DNA of 64,000 bases from assembly GCA_944322305.1 (NCBI GenBank), contig CALUOP010000006.1, positions 87,743 through 151,742 of the forward strand, read 5' to 3'. The stretch comes from an uncultured Coriobacteriaceae bacterium (lineage in GTDB: Bacteria > Actinomycetota > Coriobacteriia > Coriobacteriales > Coriobacteriaceae). Below are positions 13,536 to 21,630 of this stretch, piece after piece (position 1 is the first letter of the stretch; each line of letters starts with the position of its first letter). The notes under the pieces were generated by a model, which saw nothing but the letters and a program-made list of their open reading frames with translations, did no database searches and was not told where the DNA came from. The translations under genes were made by a program, and so were the position numbers.

Positions 13536-14000
13536 ATGGAAGGGCAGGAGCAGGTTGAGCAGCAGGAGGAGCAGACGGTCAGCAAGGCCGACTACGACAA
13601 GCTGCTCGCGCAGTCGCGCAAGTGGGAGCGCCAGAGCAAGGCGAACGCCGAGAAGGCCAAGGCGTACGACGAGATGCAGGCGAAGTCGATGACCGACTCC
13701 GAGCGCGCGGAGGCAGCCTCAAAGCGCGCCGACGAGGCCGAGGCCGAGCTTGCGAAGTACCGCCGCGCCGAGGAGCGGAGCGCATGGGCCGCGAAGGCCC
13801 ACGAGAGCACCGGCGTTCCCGTAGACGTGCTCCAGGCCATGGAGGCCGGCAGCGAGAAGGAAATGATGGCGAGGGCCGAGTCCCTAAAGGGCTACTTCGC
13901 CAAGCGCCAGGTGGTGCCGGGGGACGGCGTGCACCTGGAGGGCACGGGTGACGGGGAGTCGGCCAACGATTGGCTGCGCTCCACCATCCCGACGCACTAG
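13536..14000 (+). CDS. capsid scaffold protein (DUF4355-like)
   Basis: 154 residues, highly charged and alpha-helical from residue 15 to about 90 (KADYDKLLAQSRKWERQSKAN, RADEAEAELAKYRRAEERS), then a small C-terminal domain (VPVDVLQAMEAGSEKEM). This is the build of DUF4355/SPP1 gp11-type scaffolds, which template the procapsid and then leave or are degraded. It is placed directly before the major capsid gene with an AAGGAG site. The identification rests on context and coiled-coil content. Confidence 0.8.
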   Translation: MEGQEQVEQQEEQTVSKADYDKLLAQSRKWERQSKANAEKAKAYDEMQAKSMTDSERAEAASKRADEAEAELAKYRRAEERSAWAAKAHESTGVPVDVLQAMEAGSEKEMMARAESLKGYFAKRQVVPGDGVHLEGTGDGESANDWLRSTIPTH

Positions 14001-14015
14001 AGACAAGGAGGGCAC

Positions 14016-14963
14016 ATGTCCAGCTACGATCAGGCGGTATCCCGCACCGACCTCGGCAACGGCGGGATCATCCCGACACAGTACGCCGAGGAGATCATCA
14101 AGAACACACCGAAGAGCTCCGTGCTTCTCACGCGCGGCCGCCGCGTGACGCTCACAAGCAAGGAGCGCGTCCAGCCCGTGCTCAACCTGTTCCCCCAGGC
14201 GTACTGGGTGAACGGCGACTCGGGCCTCAAGCAGACCACCAAGATGCAGTGGGGCGACCTCAAGATGACGGCCGAGGAGCTGGCGGTCATCGTCCCCGTC
14301 CCCGACGCCATCATCGCCGACAGCAAGGTCAACCTCTGGGGTGAGATCACCCCTGCGATCAGCGAGTCCATCGGCAAGCTCATCGACCAGGCCGGCATCT
14401 TCGGCGTCGGCAAGCCTGACACCTGGCCGACCGCCGTCGTAGACGCGGCCAAGGCCGCCTCCAACACGGTTGAGGCCGGCACGGGCCCCGACCTCGCCGA
14501 CGACATCGCCGCGCTCGGCGAGCTCATGGCCGAGGAGGGCTACAGCGTCAACGGCTTCGCGTCGCAGCCCGGCCTGCAGTGGAAGCTGCGCCGCCTGCGC
14601 GCTTCCGACGGCACCCCGATCTACCAGAACAGCCTGAACTCCACCGGCGTGTCCGGCCTCTACGGCCTCGCGCTCAACGAGGTGGAGAACGGCGCGTGGG
14701 ACGCGTCCAAGGCGATGCTCATCGCGGCCGACTGGACGAACTTCCTCGTCGGCATCCGCCAGGACATCACCTACAAGTGGCTCGACCAGGCGGTCATCTC
14801 CGACGACGATGGCAAGGTCATCCTGAACCTCGCCCAGCAGGACTGCACGGCGCTGCGCGTCGTCATGCGCGTCGGCTTCCAGGTGGCCAACCCCATCAAC
14901 CGCGTCGAGGAGACGGCGTCCAAGCGCTACCCGGCGGCCGTCCTCACCCCGGCGTCTTCCTAA
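14016..14963 (+). CDS. major capsid protein (HK97 fold)
   Basis: 315 residues. It has the features of the Phage_capsid family: an N-terminal arm with GGIIPTQYAEEIIKNTPKSS, a long E-loop region (about 55-80), P-domain helices (TPAISESIGKLIDQAGIFG, GPDLADDIAALGELM) and an A-domain ending (VILNLAQQDCTALRVVMRVGFQVANP). No long N-terminal delta domain is present because the scaffold is a separate gene. It is the main structural subunit of the head and has a strong GACAAGGAGG ribosome site. Confidence 0.92.
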   Translation: MSSYDQAVSRTDLGNGGIIPTQYAEEIIKNTPKSSVLLTRGRRVTLTSKERVQPVLNLFPQAYWVNGDSGLKQTTKMQWGDLKMTAEELAVIVPVPDAIIADSKVNLWGEITPAISESIGKLIDQAGIFGVGKPDTWPTAVVDAAKAASNTVEAGTGPDLADDIAALGELMAEEGYSVNGFASQPGLQWKLRRLRASDGTPIYQNSLNSTGVSGLYGLALNEVENGAWDASKAMLIAADWTNFLVGIRQDITYKWLDQAVISDDDGKVILNLAQQDCTALRVVMRVGFQVANPINRVEETASKRYPAAVLTPASS

Positions 14964-15028
14964 CCAGGGCTAGCGGCCGTGCAGAGGGGGCGGGGAAGCT
15001 CGAACCCGCCCCTGCCGCGACGCCGACC

Positions 15029-15151
15029 ATGAGCGACACGGCGGCGGAGATTCGCGCCTACGCGGAGCGGAGCGGCGTAGAGGTGCCGCCCAGGGCGACC
15101 AAGGCGCAGATGCTCGCCGCCATCGAGGAGGCAAGACATGGCAACCCGTAA
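15029..15151 (+). CDS. HeH/LEM-type miniprotein
   Basis: 40 residues: MSDTAAEIRAYAERSGVEVP followed by RATKAQMLAAIEE. This fits the HeH/LEM helix-extended-helix motif (EIKxYLxxxGIxxPxxATKAELL), which often sits between phage capsid and connector genes as a separate peptide or as a tail on the neighbour. The ATG has only a weak ribosome site, and the gene overlaps the next one by 14 bp. Confidence 0.55.
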   Translation: MSDTAAEIRAYAERSGVEVPPRATKAQMLAAIEEARHGNP

Positions 15152-15629
15152 CATCCATTTCGTGTCCGAGGCGCCGGGCGGCTTGCCCGCCGAGGACGTG
15201 TACGCCGACAACCTGCCGTCAGACGGCGGCGAGGCCCCGACGGCCGACACGCTGGAGGGCGCAACCGCAACCGGAAAGGCCCTCATGAAGGCCACCGACG
15301 CCGAAGCGGCCCGCACCGCGATCGGCGCCGGAACGTCCAGCTTCTCCGGCAGCTACAACAACCTGACCGACAAGCCGACGATCCCCACGATTCCCGGCAA
15401 CGCGACGTCTTCGGCGGCGGGCCTTATGAGCGCGTCCGACAAGGCGAAGCTCGACGGCATCGCGACGGGAGCCAACAACTACTCGCTGCCTGCGGCCGCA
15501 ACCGGCGCCATCGGAGGCGTGAGGATGGCCGCGCACGTGGCGAGCGCGGCGGGCGATAACGTGACCGCAGCCGAGTTCGAGGCGCTGCTCGACGCGCTGG
15601 AGGCAGCGGGCATCGTGGCGGGTGCGTAG
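15138..15629 (+). CDS. head fibre / head decoration protein
   Basis: 163 residues. An N-terminal part (RNIHFVSEAPGGLPAEDVYADN) is followed by repeat-like fibre motifs (GSYNNLTDKPTIPTIPGNA, AAGLMSASDKAKLDGIATGA) known from phage head and tail fibre proteins, and a helical end (TAAEFEALLDALEAAGIVAG). SSSSDKxKLDGI-type motifs typically form trimeric beta-spiral shafts. It is probably a decoration fibre on the capsid surface, judged by its position after the major capsid gene. Confidence 0.7.
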   Translation: MATRNIHFVSEAPGGLPAEDVYADNLPSDGGEAPTADTLEGATATGKALMKATDAEAARTAIGAGTSSFSGSYNNLTDKPTIPTIPGNATSSAAGLMSASDKAKLDGIATGANNYSLPAAATGAIGGVRMAAHVASAAGDNVTAAEFEALLDALEAAGIVAGA

Positions 15630-15631
15630 CG

Positions 15632-16051
15632 GTGGAGGTCGCGCTTCCCTTCGCTACCGCCGAAGACCTCGCCGAGAGGTGGAGGCCGCTGAGCGACGCG
15701 GAGAAGCCGCGCGCCGACGCCCTCCTGTCCGACGCCTCATACGCCCTGGCGGCGCTCATGCCGGAGGGGTGGGAGGGCGACCCGAGCGTCACGGCCGACC
15801 TGCTGCGCATGGTCTGCTGCAACGTGGTCAAGCGCGAGATGCAGCCGAACCCGCTCGGGGTGGACGCGCCGGCCATGAGCCAGGTGTCCCAGACGGCCGG
15901 CAGCTTCTCGGTCAACGCCACGCTGGCGAACCCGACGGGAGACATATACCTCACCGACACCGAGAAGAAGCTGCTCCACGTGGGGGAGGCCAGGTGCTAC
16001 TCCGTCGTGGCGGAGATCGGTTACAGAGGGGGCCGGCCATGGCTCTGCTGA
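15632..16051 (+). CDS. head-tail connector (Gp15/adaptor-like)
   Basis: 139 residues from GTG 15632. An alpha-helical N-terminal half (FATAEDLAERWRPLSDAEKP, ALLSDASYALAALMPEGW) and a strand-rich C-terminus (GSFSVNATLANPTGDIYLT, EKKLL) match the Gp19/Gp15/Gp42 adaptor family that docks under the portal. It is the first of four overlapping connector genes and overlaps the next by 13 bp. Confidence 0.8.
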   Translation: MEVALPFATAEDLAERWRPLSDAEKPRADALLSDASYALAALMPEGWEGDPSVTADLLRMVCCNVVKREMQPNPLGVDAPAMSQVSQTAGSFSVNATLANPTGDIYLTDTEKKLLHVGEARCYSVVAEIGYRGGRPWLC

Positions 16052-16377
16052 GCGGTGAGGCCGTGACCGTGATCCGCAAGGTCGACGGCCCGCCTGACCC
16101 GTTCGGCGAACCCTCGACCACCGAGGAGCGCGAGGCGGTGGGGAACGTGCTCGTGCAGCCCGGCCCGACCGCAGACCTCGACGCCTCGAGGCCGGACGGC
16201 GTGAGCGTGGCCTACACGCTCCAGATCCCGAAGTCCTTCACCGCGTCCCTGCGCGGTTGCGCGGTGGAGGTGCGCGGGGAGCGCTTCGACGTGGTGGGCG
16301 ACCCGAGGGCCTGGCCCGACGACCTCACCCCGGGCGAGTGGAACCGTACCTGCGAGGTTGGGAGGGTCGATGGCTAG
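16039..16377 (+). CDS. head closure protein (gp16-like)
   Basis: 112 residues, mostly beta structure (EAVTVIRKVDGPPDPFG, VNVLVQPG-type strand, SVAYTLQIPKSF, RGERFDVVGDPRAWPDD). The VxR-x(5)-D-x-F-G start and the GxxYxVxGxP-type turn near the end are characteristic of SPP1 gp16/HK97 gp7-like stoppers. It closes the portal channel and joins the tail. It is identified by fold pattern and strict gene order. Confidence 0.75.
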   Translation: MALLSGEAVTVIRKVDGPPDPFGEPSTTEEREAVGNVLVQPGPTADLDASRPDGVSVAYTLQIPKSFTASLRGCAVEVRGERFDVVGDPRAWPDDLTPGEWNRTCEVGRVDG

Positions 16378-16687
16378 CGTTAGATTCGCCGACGTCAAGC
16401 TCAACATGTCGGGTGTGCGCGAGGCGCTGAAAAGCGACGGGGTGCGGTCCGAGCTCTCGAGCCTCGCCGAGGCGGGCGCGGCCGCGGCAAACTCCATGGC
16501 CAGGACGCACGCGCCATTCCGGGAAAGCCTGTACGGGGCAAGCACCACGGTGGGCGCGTACACGGCGCTCGGCCACGTCACGACGCGGGCCGTCGGCGAC
16601 CCGTCGAACGCCTCGGACGGCATGGTCGCGTACTGGGACGCGGTGAACCACCACACACTTCAGAAGGCGCTGGGGGCGATCCGATGA
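16370..16687 (+). CDS. HK97 gp10-like tail/connector protein
   Basis: 105 residues from ATG 16370, overlapping the previous gene by 8 bp. A short N-terminal strand, then helices (MSGVREALKSDGVRSELSS, AGAAAANSMARTHAP) and a final HHTLQKALGAIR are typical of HK97 gp10/minor capsid-type proteins, which sit between head closure and tail completion. It is somewhat short for the family. Confidence 0.7.
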   Translation: MASVRFADVKLNMSGVREALKSDGVRSELSSLAEAGAAAANSMARTHAPFRESLYGASTTVGAYTALGHVTTRAVGDPSNASDGMVAYWDAVNHHTLQKALGAIR

Positions 16688-17031
16688 ACGTGGAGGCAGA
16701 CCTTGTCCGGTACCTGGGCGCGAAGCTCGGCGTGCCGGCGTACAAGCGCGTGCCCGCCGAGCGCCCTGCGTCCTTCGCCACGGTGGAGAGGACGGGAGGA
16801 TCCGTTGAGCCGCACCGCCAGCTCCCGTCCGTGACGGTGGACGTGTGGGCGCCGACGGACTACGAGGCGAGCGAGCTGGCCGCCAGGTGCTGCAAAGCCC
16901 TCGTGGCCTACGAGTCCGAGCCCGGCGTGTACGCGGTGCACGTCGGCACGGTTTACAGCATCGCCCCGGATGCGGGCGGGCAGAGCCGCTACGGGATCAA
17001 CGCAGATCTCATCACCGAACCAATCGACTAA
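16684..17031 (+). CDS. tail completion/terminator protein
   Basis: 115 residues, overlapping the preceding gene by ATGA. The alternation NVEADLVRYLGAKLG, SVTVDVWAPTDYEASELA, CCKALVAYESEPGVYAV, GQSRYGINADLITEP is the ferredoxin-like pattern of gpU/DUF3168-type tail terminators, which cap the tail tube and attach it to the head. It comes directly before the major tail gene, as expected. Confidence 0.75.
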   Translation: MNVEADLVRYLGAKLGVPAYKRVPAERPASFATVERTGGSVEPHRQLPSVTVDVWAPTDYEASELAARCCKALVAYESEPGVYAVHVGTVYSIAPDAGGQSRYGINADLITEPID

Positions 17032-17043
17032 GAGGAGGCCGGA

Positions 17044-17625
17044 ATGGCTGAACTGAAACCCTTCGACAACTCACTCGTCACCGTCGGCCAGCCCGCGGAG
17101 GGCGGCTGCTGCTGGACTGACTTCTCAGCGTCCCCGACGCTGCCCGCCGACGCAACCACCCCGATGGCGAGCCCGTGGGAGTCGCTCGGCGACCTGTCGG
17201 AGAACGGCTACACAGAGGGCAAGTCCGTCACGTCGAACAAGCTCAAGGGCTGGCGCGGATCGGTCGTGCTGTCCGTCATCTCCGACGAGGAGAACACCTT
17301 CAAGGTGGAGTTCATCGAGGTGAACCGCCCGGCGACCGCGAAGCTGCGCTACGGCGCGGCGAGCGTGACCGCCGGCTCCGACGGCTCCATCTCCAAGATC
17401 GCGGTCAAAACCGGCGTGAACACCAAGGTGCCGCTCGTCTTCGACGAGCTTGAGAGCAACGGCTACCTGCGCCGCACGGTCGTGAAGCAGGCGTCCATCG
17501 ACAGCTTCGACGACGTGCCGCACCAGAAGGGCTCCCTCCTCGTGTACGGCATGACGTTCACCGCGCTCGACACCGGCGACGGCGAACCCGTGGTCATCTA
17601 CCGCGCGAAGCCCGCTGAGGAGTAG
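17044..17625 (+). CDS. major tail protein
   Basis: 193 residues, almost all beta structure (KSVTSNKLKGWRGSVVLSVI, FKVEFIEVNRPATAKLRYG, LLVYGMTFTALDTGDGEPV). The pattern is that of siphovirus tail tube subunits, which form stacked hexamer rings. It follows the tail terminator gene and precedes the tail chaperone pair. A hairpin (17660-17677) separates it from the chaperones, which may set their lower expression. Confidence 0.88.
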   Translation: MAELKPFDNSLVTVGQPAEGGCCWTDFSASPTLPADATTPMASPWESLGDLSENGYTEGKSVTSNKLKGWRGSVVLSVISDEENTFKVEFIEVNRPATAKLRYGAASVTAGSDGSISKIAVKTGVNTKVPLVFDELESNGYLRRTVVKQASIDSFDDVPHQKGSLLVYGMTFTALDTGDGEPVVIYRAKPAEE

Positions 17626-17659
17626 CGCGGGGAGCGCCGGGGGACATACGCATCGGAAC

Positions 17660-17677
17660 GGGGCCCGCGAGGGCCCC
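17660..17677 (+). other. GC hairpin between major tail and chaperone genes
   Basis: GGGGCCC-GCGA-GGGCCCC is a perfect 7-bp stem with a GNRA tetraloop. No T run follows, so it is not a classic terminator. It may protect the upstream mRNA 3' end or partly attenuate transcription. Confidence 0.55.
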
Positions 17678-17695
17678 GGAGCCTTTAGGAGGGCC

Positions 17696-18085
17696 ATGAA
17701 CAAGGAGCACATGGCGCGGATGGGAGCCGACGAGCTCGACCGCTACGCGCGGTCGATGGGCTTCAGCGCCAAGGCGGGCAAGACCGCCGAGGAGAAGGCC
17801 CGCATCATCGAGCGGAAGCGAGGCCGGGCGGCGAAGATCTCAGTCATCGGCGTCGAGGTCGAGGTGCCGGTCAAGCGCCTGCACGACAAGCGTGTGACCG
17901 ACCTGCTGGCGAAGCGCGAAAAGACGGACGAGGAGACGGCGGAGATGATCCGCCTCATCGTTGGGGACGAGGCGTGGGACGAGCTTGTGAAGGCCGCCAC
18001 CGAAGAGGACGACACCGTTGACAACGACGCGCTTGGCTTCGCCATCGCCTCGATCATCACCAGTCGAGAACTAAAAAACTACTGA
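17696..18085 (+). CDS. tail assembly chaperone, short form (G-like)
   Basis: 129 residues. It has charged helices (ARMGADELDRYARSMGF, EEKARIIERKRGRAAKIS), a small beta part (VIGVEVEVPVKRL) and a helical end (TDEETAEMIRLIVGDEAWDEL) before SRELKNY. Proteins in this slot coat the tape measure during tail assembly. The slippery heptamer A-AAA-AAC sits three codons before the stop, so a fraction of ribosomes shift to -1 and make a G-T fusion of 249 residues that continues to 18444. Confidence 0.88.
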   Translation: MNKEHMARMGADELDRYARSMGFSAKAGKTAEEKARIIERKRGRAAKISVIGVEVEVPVKRLHDKRVTDLLAKREKTDEETAEMIRLIVGDEAWDELVKAATEEDDTVDNDALGFAIASIITSRELKNY

Positions 18086-18121
18086 CGCTCGCGCGGCTCG
18101 AAGAGGGCCGGGTGCGCGAGC
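18073..18121 (+). promoter_or_regulatory. programmed -1 ribosomal frameshift signal
   Basis: The zero frame reads CTA AAA AAC TAC TGA, giving the canonical X-XXY-YYZ heptamer A AAA AAC at 18073-18079. After a 7-base spacer, GCTCGCGC (18087-18094) pairs perfectly with GCGCGAGC (18114-18121), with a smaller GGCTC/GAG-type stem inside the loop. The downstream ORF is open in the -1 frame across the whole site. This is the classic layout of the lambda gpG-gpGT frameshift. Confidence 0.93.
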
Positions 18122-18444
18122 TTCGGCACGACTTCAGGCGCGTCTACGGCGTGCGCTACGAGGACGTGGAGCCCGACGAGGCGGTAGACCTCATCATGAC
18201 GCTGCCCGCCGGATCGCTGTGGAGATCATCCCAGATTGAGTACGGCGAGTGGGACGAGCAGCGCAGCGGGTTCGCCGACGTGGTGGACGCGGTGTACGCG
18301 CTCGCGCAGCTCATAGCCAAAGGCTCCACCGAACAGGCCCAGAGGACGGTGCGGCCGGAGACGCTCAGGGCGCGAAAGGCCGCCGCGAGCAAGGCGGGGG
18401 CGACGCGCCGCCGCATCCTCGACACCAAGTGGGAGGAGGTCTAG
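18079..18444 (+). CDS. tail assembly chaperone, frameshifted C-terminal part (T-like)
   Basis: 121 residues in the -1 frame after the slippery site; the T-like domain begins LLTLARLEEGRVRELRHD. An independent start at GTG 18112 is possible, but it lies inside the frameshift stem and has no good ribosome site, so expression as a fusion with the 17696 gene is much more likely. Helices such as DEAVDLIMTLPAGSLWR and GFADVVDAVYALAQLI fit the T domain that contacts the tape measure. The end overlaps the tape measure ribosome site. Confidence 0.85.
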   Translation, partial: LLTLARLEEGRVRELRHDFRRVYGVRYEDVEPDEAVDLIMTLPAGSLWRSSQIEYGEWDEQRSGFADVVDAVYALAQLIAKGSTEQAQRTVRPETLRARKAAASKAGATRRRILDTKWEEV

Positions 18445-18447
18445 CCC

Positions 18448-21400
18448 ATGGCGACCGAGGTGGCGCGCGCGACGATGCTCATCGTCCCCAAGTTCGACGG
18501 GCTGACGAATAGCATCACCGACGCGCTCAGCAAGGCCGGAGCCTCCAGCTCCAAGGCTGGGGAGGGGCTCGGCAAGAGGACGTCCGACGGGTTCGGCAAG
18601 GGGCTCGTCAGCTCCGGCGCGGCCATCGGCGCGTTCTCCACCCTTACCAACGCGGCGATGTCCTCCATATCCGCCCACGTCGGTGACGCCGTCCAGAGGT
18701 TCGACACCCTCAACAACTACCCGCGCACCATGGAGATGCTGGGGTACAGCTCGGAGAGCGCCGAGTCCTCCATCTCCAAGATGAGCGACCGCCTCTCCAC
18801 CCTTCCCACGCGGCTGGACGACATGGCCAGCGTGGTTCAGGGCATCGTCGTCACCACGGGTGACTTAGACCAGGCCACGGACGCAGGGCTCGCCCTCAAC
18901 GACATGCTGGTGGCGTCCGGCGCGAACACGCAGCTGGTCAACGCCGCCATGGAGCAGTTCAGGCAGATGCTGTCCAAAGGCAAGCCGGAACTGGAGGATT
19001 GGAAGAGCCTCACGGCCGCCATGCCCGGCCAGATGGATCAGCTCGCCAAGGCGATGCTGGGGCCGACCGCGGGCGCCAACGATCTGTACGCGGCGCTCGG
19101 CGGCGGCAAGAATGAGGCCGTCCTCAGCATGGACGACCTGCTGAACGCCATGATCCGCCTCGACACCGAAGGCGGCGCGGGCATAACCAGCTTCAAGGAG
19201 CAGGCCGAGACGGCTGCGGGAGGCGTGCAGACGGCGCTGGCCAACATGGAGAACGCCGTCACGAAGGGCATCGCCGGCACGCTTGACGCCATCGGTCGCG
19301 ACAACATCGCCGCCGCGCTCGGCGGCGTGAAGGACGCCGTCACCGAGGTATTCTCCGACGTCAATGGCGTCGTGAAGGGCCTCGCGCCGATCGTGGCAGA
19401 CCTCGTCGGGCCGCTAGCCGACGCCGCGCCCGACGTCCTCGAGTTCGCTGCGTCGTTCGGTATTCTCAACGTCGCGGGCGGCAAGGCCGCCGACGTGCTA
19501 GGGGACGCCGCCGGGACGGGCAGGAAGGTCGTTGAGGCCTTCAGGCTCATGGATGCCGGCGCCGGCACGCTGGCCGAGTCGCTCGACGCGGTTGGACTGT
19601 CGTTCAGTCCGGTATCCGTGGGCATCGCGGCGGTGTCGGCAGCCGTGGCGATAGGCGTGGGCGAGTTCGCCGAGTACAGCGAGCGCATGGAGAATCTCCA
19701 CCAAGCCACGAGGGGGCTTGCGGAGGTCACGGCAGATACGGCGTCGCTCGACAGCTACGCGCATACCATCTCGGACGTCGGGACGAACGCGAGCTTCTCC
19801 GCCATGGGTGTCAACGAGCTGGCGGAGTCCACCGCCGCGCACGTGGAGGCCATGAGGCAGAACACCGAGGCGGCTGAGACGGAGATAGCCCAGCTCAGCA
19901 CGGCGCAGGGGATCATATCCCAGTACGCGGGGCAGACCGACCTCACCGCGGCCGCCCAAGGAAGGCTGGAGTGGGCGCTCAAGCTCGTGAACGAGCAGTT
20001 CGGGCTGAGCGTGACGCAGGCGGACGTGGCGTCCAACTCGTACAAGGATCAGGATGGAAACGTCCAGAACCTGACCGAGAGCCTGAGCGGCCTCATCGAG
20101 AAGAAGAAGGAGGAGGCTCGCGTCAGCGCCATCACCGAGAACCTCACTGAGGCGTACCAGGTGCAGTCCGACGCCGCAGACACGCTGGCGCAGACGCAGA
20201 GGACGTACAACGATGCCGTGGCCGCCGCCGCTCCAGAGCTTGAGAAGATGGACGAGGCGACCCGCAGTGCCAGCCTCGCGCAGATCGAGCAGAGCACCGG
20301 GCTAGCCGACGCCCGCTCCCAGTACGACGAGGCGTGCAAGTCGGTCAGCGCGCTCGAGGACGAGCTGGGAACGGCGGCCGCGGCCACATCCGAGGCTGCG
20401 GACGCCTACGACGCGCTTTCCTCCACCATGGCGAGCGCGGACTTCACGCTGTTCTCGAGCCAGCTTGAGGCCGGCGGCACCAGCTTCGAGATGCTCAAGG
20501 AGGATCTGCGTGAGCTGGGGGCGGACACCACGAGGTTCTCGCAGCTGTCGTCTGACGAGCTTCAGTCGATCGCCGATGCGTACGACGGCTCGGCGTCGAG
20601 CATCGTCGGAACGCTCCAGGAGCTCGGAGTCGGCATGTCGAACGCCGCGGCGGCGTCGCAGGCCATGGCCGAGAGCGTCGCCGCCGCGCTCGAGGAGATG
20701 GGCGCGGCCGACAGCCTGGAGAAGGCGGGCGTGAGCGTAGAAGAGTTCTCGCAGGCGCTCGCGGACGCGGGCGTCTCCACCGAGCAGCTGAGCGCGGTGG
20801 GCTCCGAGAATCTGAGCGCGCTTGCGTCGGCGTGCGGAGGCAATATAAGCCAGATGGTCGGCTACATCGAGATGTACAACACGGTTCCGCTCCTCGACAA
20901 GGACGGCAACGTCAGCGTGAACGACGCCAAGCTCATCGACGCGCAAGGCAACGTGTACACGTGGAACGGCTCGGCGCTGGTAGACAAGTACGGAAACGCG
21001 GCCATCGCCGACACCTCGGTCACCGACGCGCAGGGCCACCTGTGGACGTGGAATGGCTCCACCCTGCTGTACAAGAGCGGCACCGGACAGGTGTTCGACC
21101 TCATGACCCAGGGGATAGAGATCAGAAACCAGTGGAACAGCGACGGGGTTCATTCCCAGTCGGGCACCGGCACCGTCCATGACAACATGAGCGGCGGTAT
21201 CACCCAGCGCAACGAGTGGAACCGCAAGGGCCTGAACAGCTACGAGGCATCCGGAACCATCAACATCTTCCGCAACATCACCGAGACGGTGAGCCGGATA
21301 TTCGGCAACGCGGCGGGCGGTATACGACCCCACGCCGCGGGCGGCATCGCCCCGCGCTACCACGCGGGCGGCGCCATCGCCACACAGGCGGTGCCACTCG

Positions 21401-21630
21401 ACATCGTGGGGGAGGACGGCGCCGAGGCCATCGTGCCGCTCACGAATCGCAAGTACTCGCAGCCGTTCGCCGACATCATCGCGGATGGCGTGCGCGACAA
21501 GATGGGCGGCGGCACCGTCATATACAACACGTTCAAGACAAAGGTCGTGCGCGCCGACGAGGATCTGTACACCGCCGCGCCGGTCATCTACCGCAACGCG
21601 ATGAGGGAGTCGAGGCTGATGAGCAGATGA
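18448..21630 (+). CDS. tail tape measure protein
   Basis: 1060 residues, the longest head/tail assembly gene before the fibre. The N-terminal 260 residues match phage tape measure repeats (VQRFDTLNNYPRTMEMLGYS, DDMASVVQGIVVTTGDLDQA, PGQMDQLAKAMLG). A hydrophobic segment lies near 385-410 (SVGIAAVSAAVAIGVG). The middle is coiled coil. Near 830-880 the phrase DAQGxxxTWNGSxL occurs twice. The C-terminus is glycine/alanine-rich with the conserved ending DIVGEDGAEAIVPLTN. It sets tail length and is ejected with the genome. Residue count times about 1.5 angstrom suggests a tail near 160 nm. Confidence 0.93.
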   Translation: MATEVARATMLIVPKFDGLTNSITDALSKAGASSSKAGEGLGKRTSDGFGKGLVSSGAAIGAFSTLTNAAMSSISAHVGDAVQRFDTLNNYPRTMEMLGYSSESAESSISKMSDRLSTLPTRLDDMASVVQGIVVTTGDLDQATDAGLALNDMLVASGANTQLVNAAMEQFRQMLSKGKPELEDWKSLTAAMPGQMDQLAKAMLGPTAGANDLYAALGGGKNEAVLSMDDLLNAMIRLDTEGGAGITSFKEQAETAAGGVQTALANMENAVTKGIAGTLDAIGRDNIAAALGGVKDAVTEVFSDVNGVVKGLAPIVADLVGPLADAAPDVLEFAASFGILNVAGGKAADVLGDAAGTGRKVVEAFRLMDAGAGTLAESLDAVGLSFSPVSVGIAAVSAAVAIGVGEFAEYSERMENLHQATRGLAEVTADTASLDSYAHTISDVGTNASFSAMGVNELAESTAAHVEAMRQNTEAAETEIAQLSTAQGIISQYAGQTDLTAAAQGRLEWALKLVNEQFGLSVTQADVASNSYKDQDGNVQNLTESLSGLIEKKKEEARVSAITENLTEAYQVQSDAADTLAQTQRTYNDAVAAAAPELEKMDEATRSASLAQIEQSTGLADARSQYDEACKSVSALEDELGTAAAATSEAADAYDALSSTMASADFTLFSSQLEAGGTSFEMLKEDLRELGADTTRFSQLSSDELQSIADAYDGSASSIVGTLQELGVGMSNAAAASQAMAESVAAALEEMGAADSLEKAGVSVEEFSQALADAGVSTEQLSAVGSENLSALASACGGNISQMVGYIEMYNTVPLLDKDGNVSVNDAKLIDAQGNVYTWNGSALVDKYGNAAIADTSVTDAQGHLWTWNGSTLLYKSGTGQVFDLMTQGIEIRNQWNSDGVHSQSGTGTVHDNMSGGITQRNEWNRKGLNSYEASGTINIFRNITETVSRIFGNAAGGIRPHAAGGIAPRYHAGGAIATQAVPLDIVGEDGAEAIVPLTNRKYSQPFADIIADGVRDKMGGGTVIYNTFKTKVVRADEDLYTAAPVIYRNAMRESRLMSR

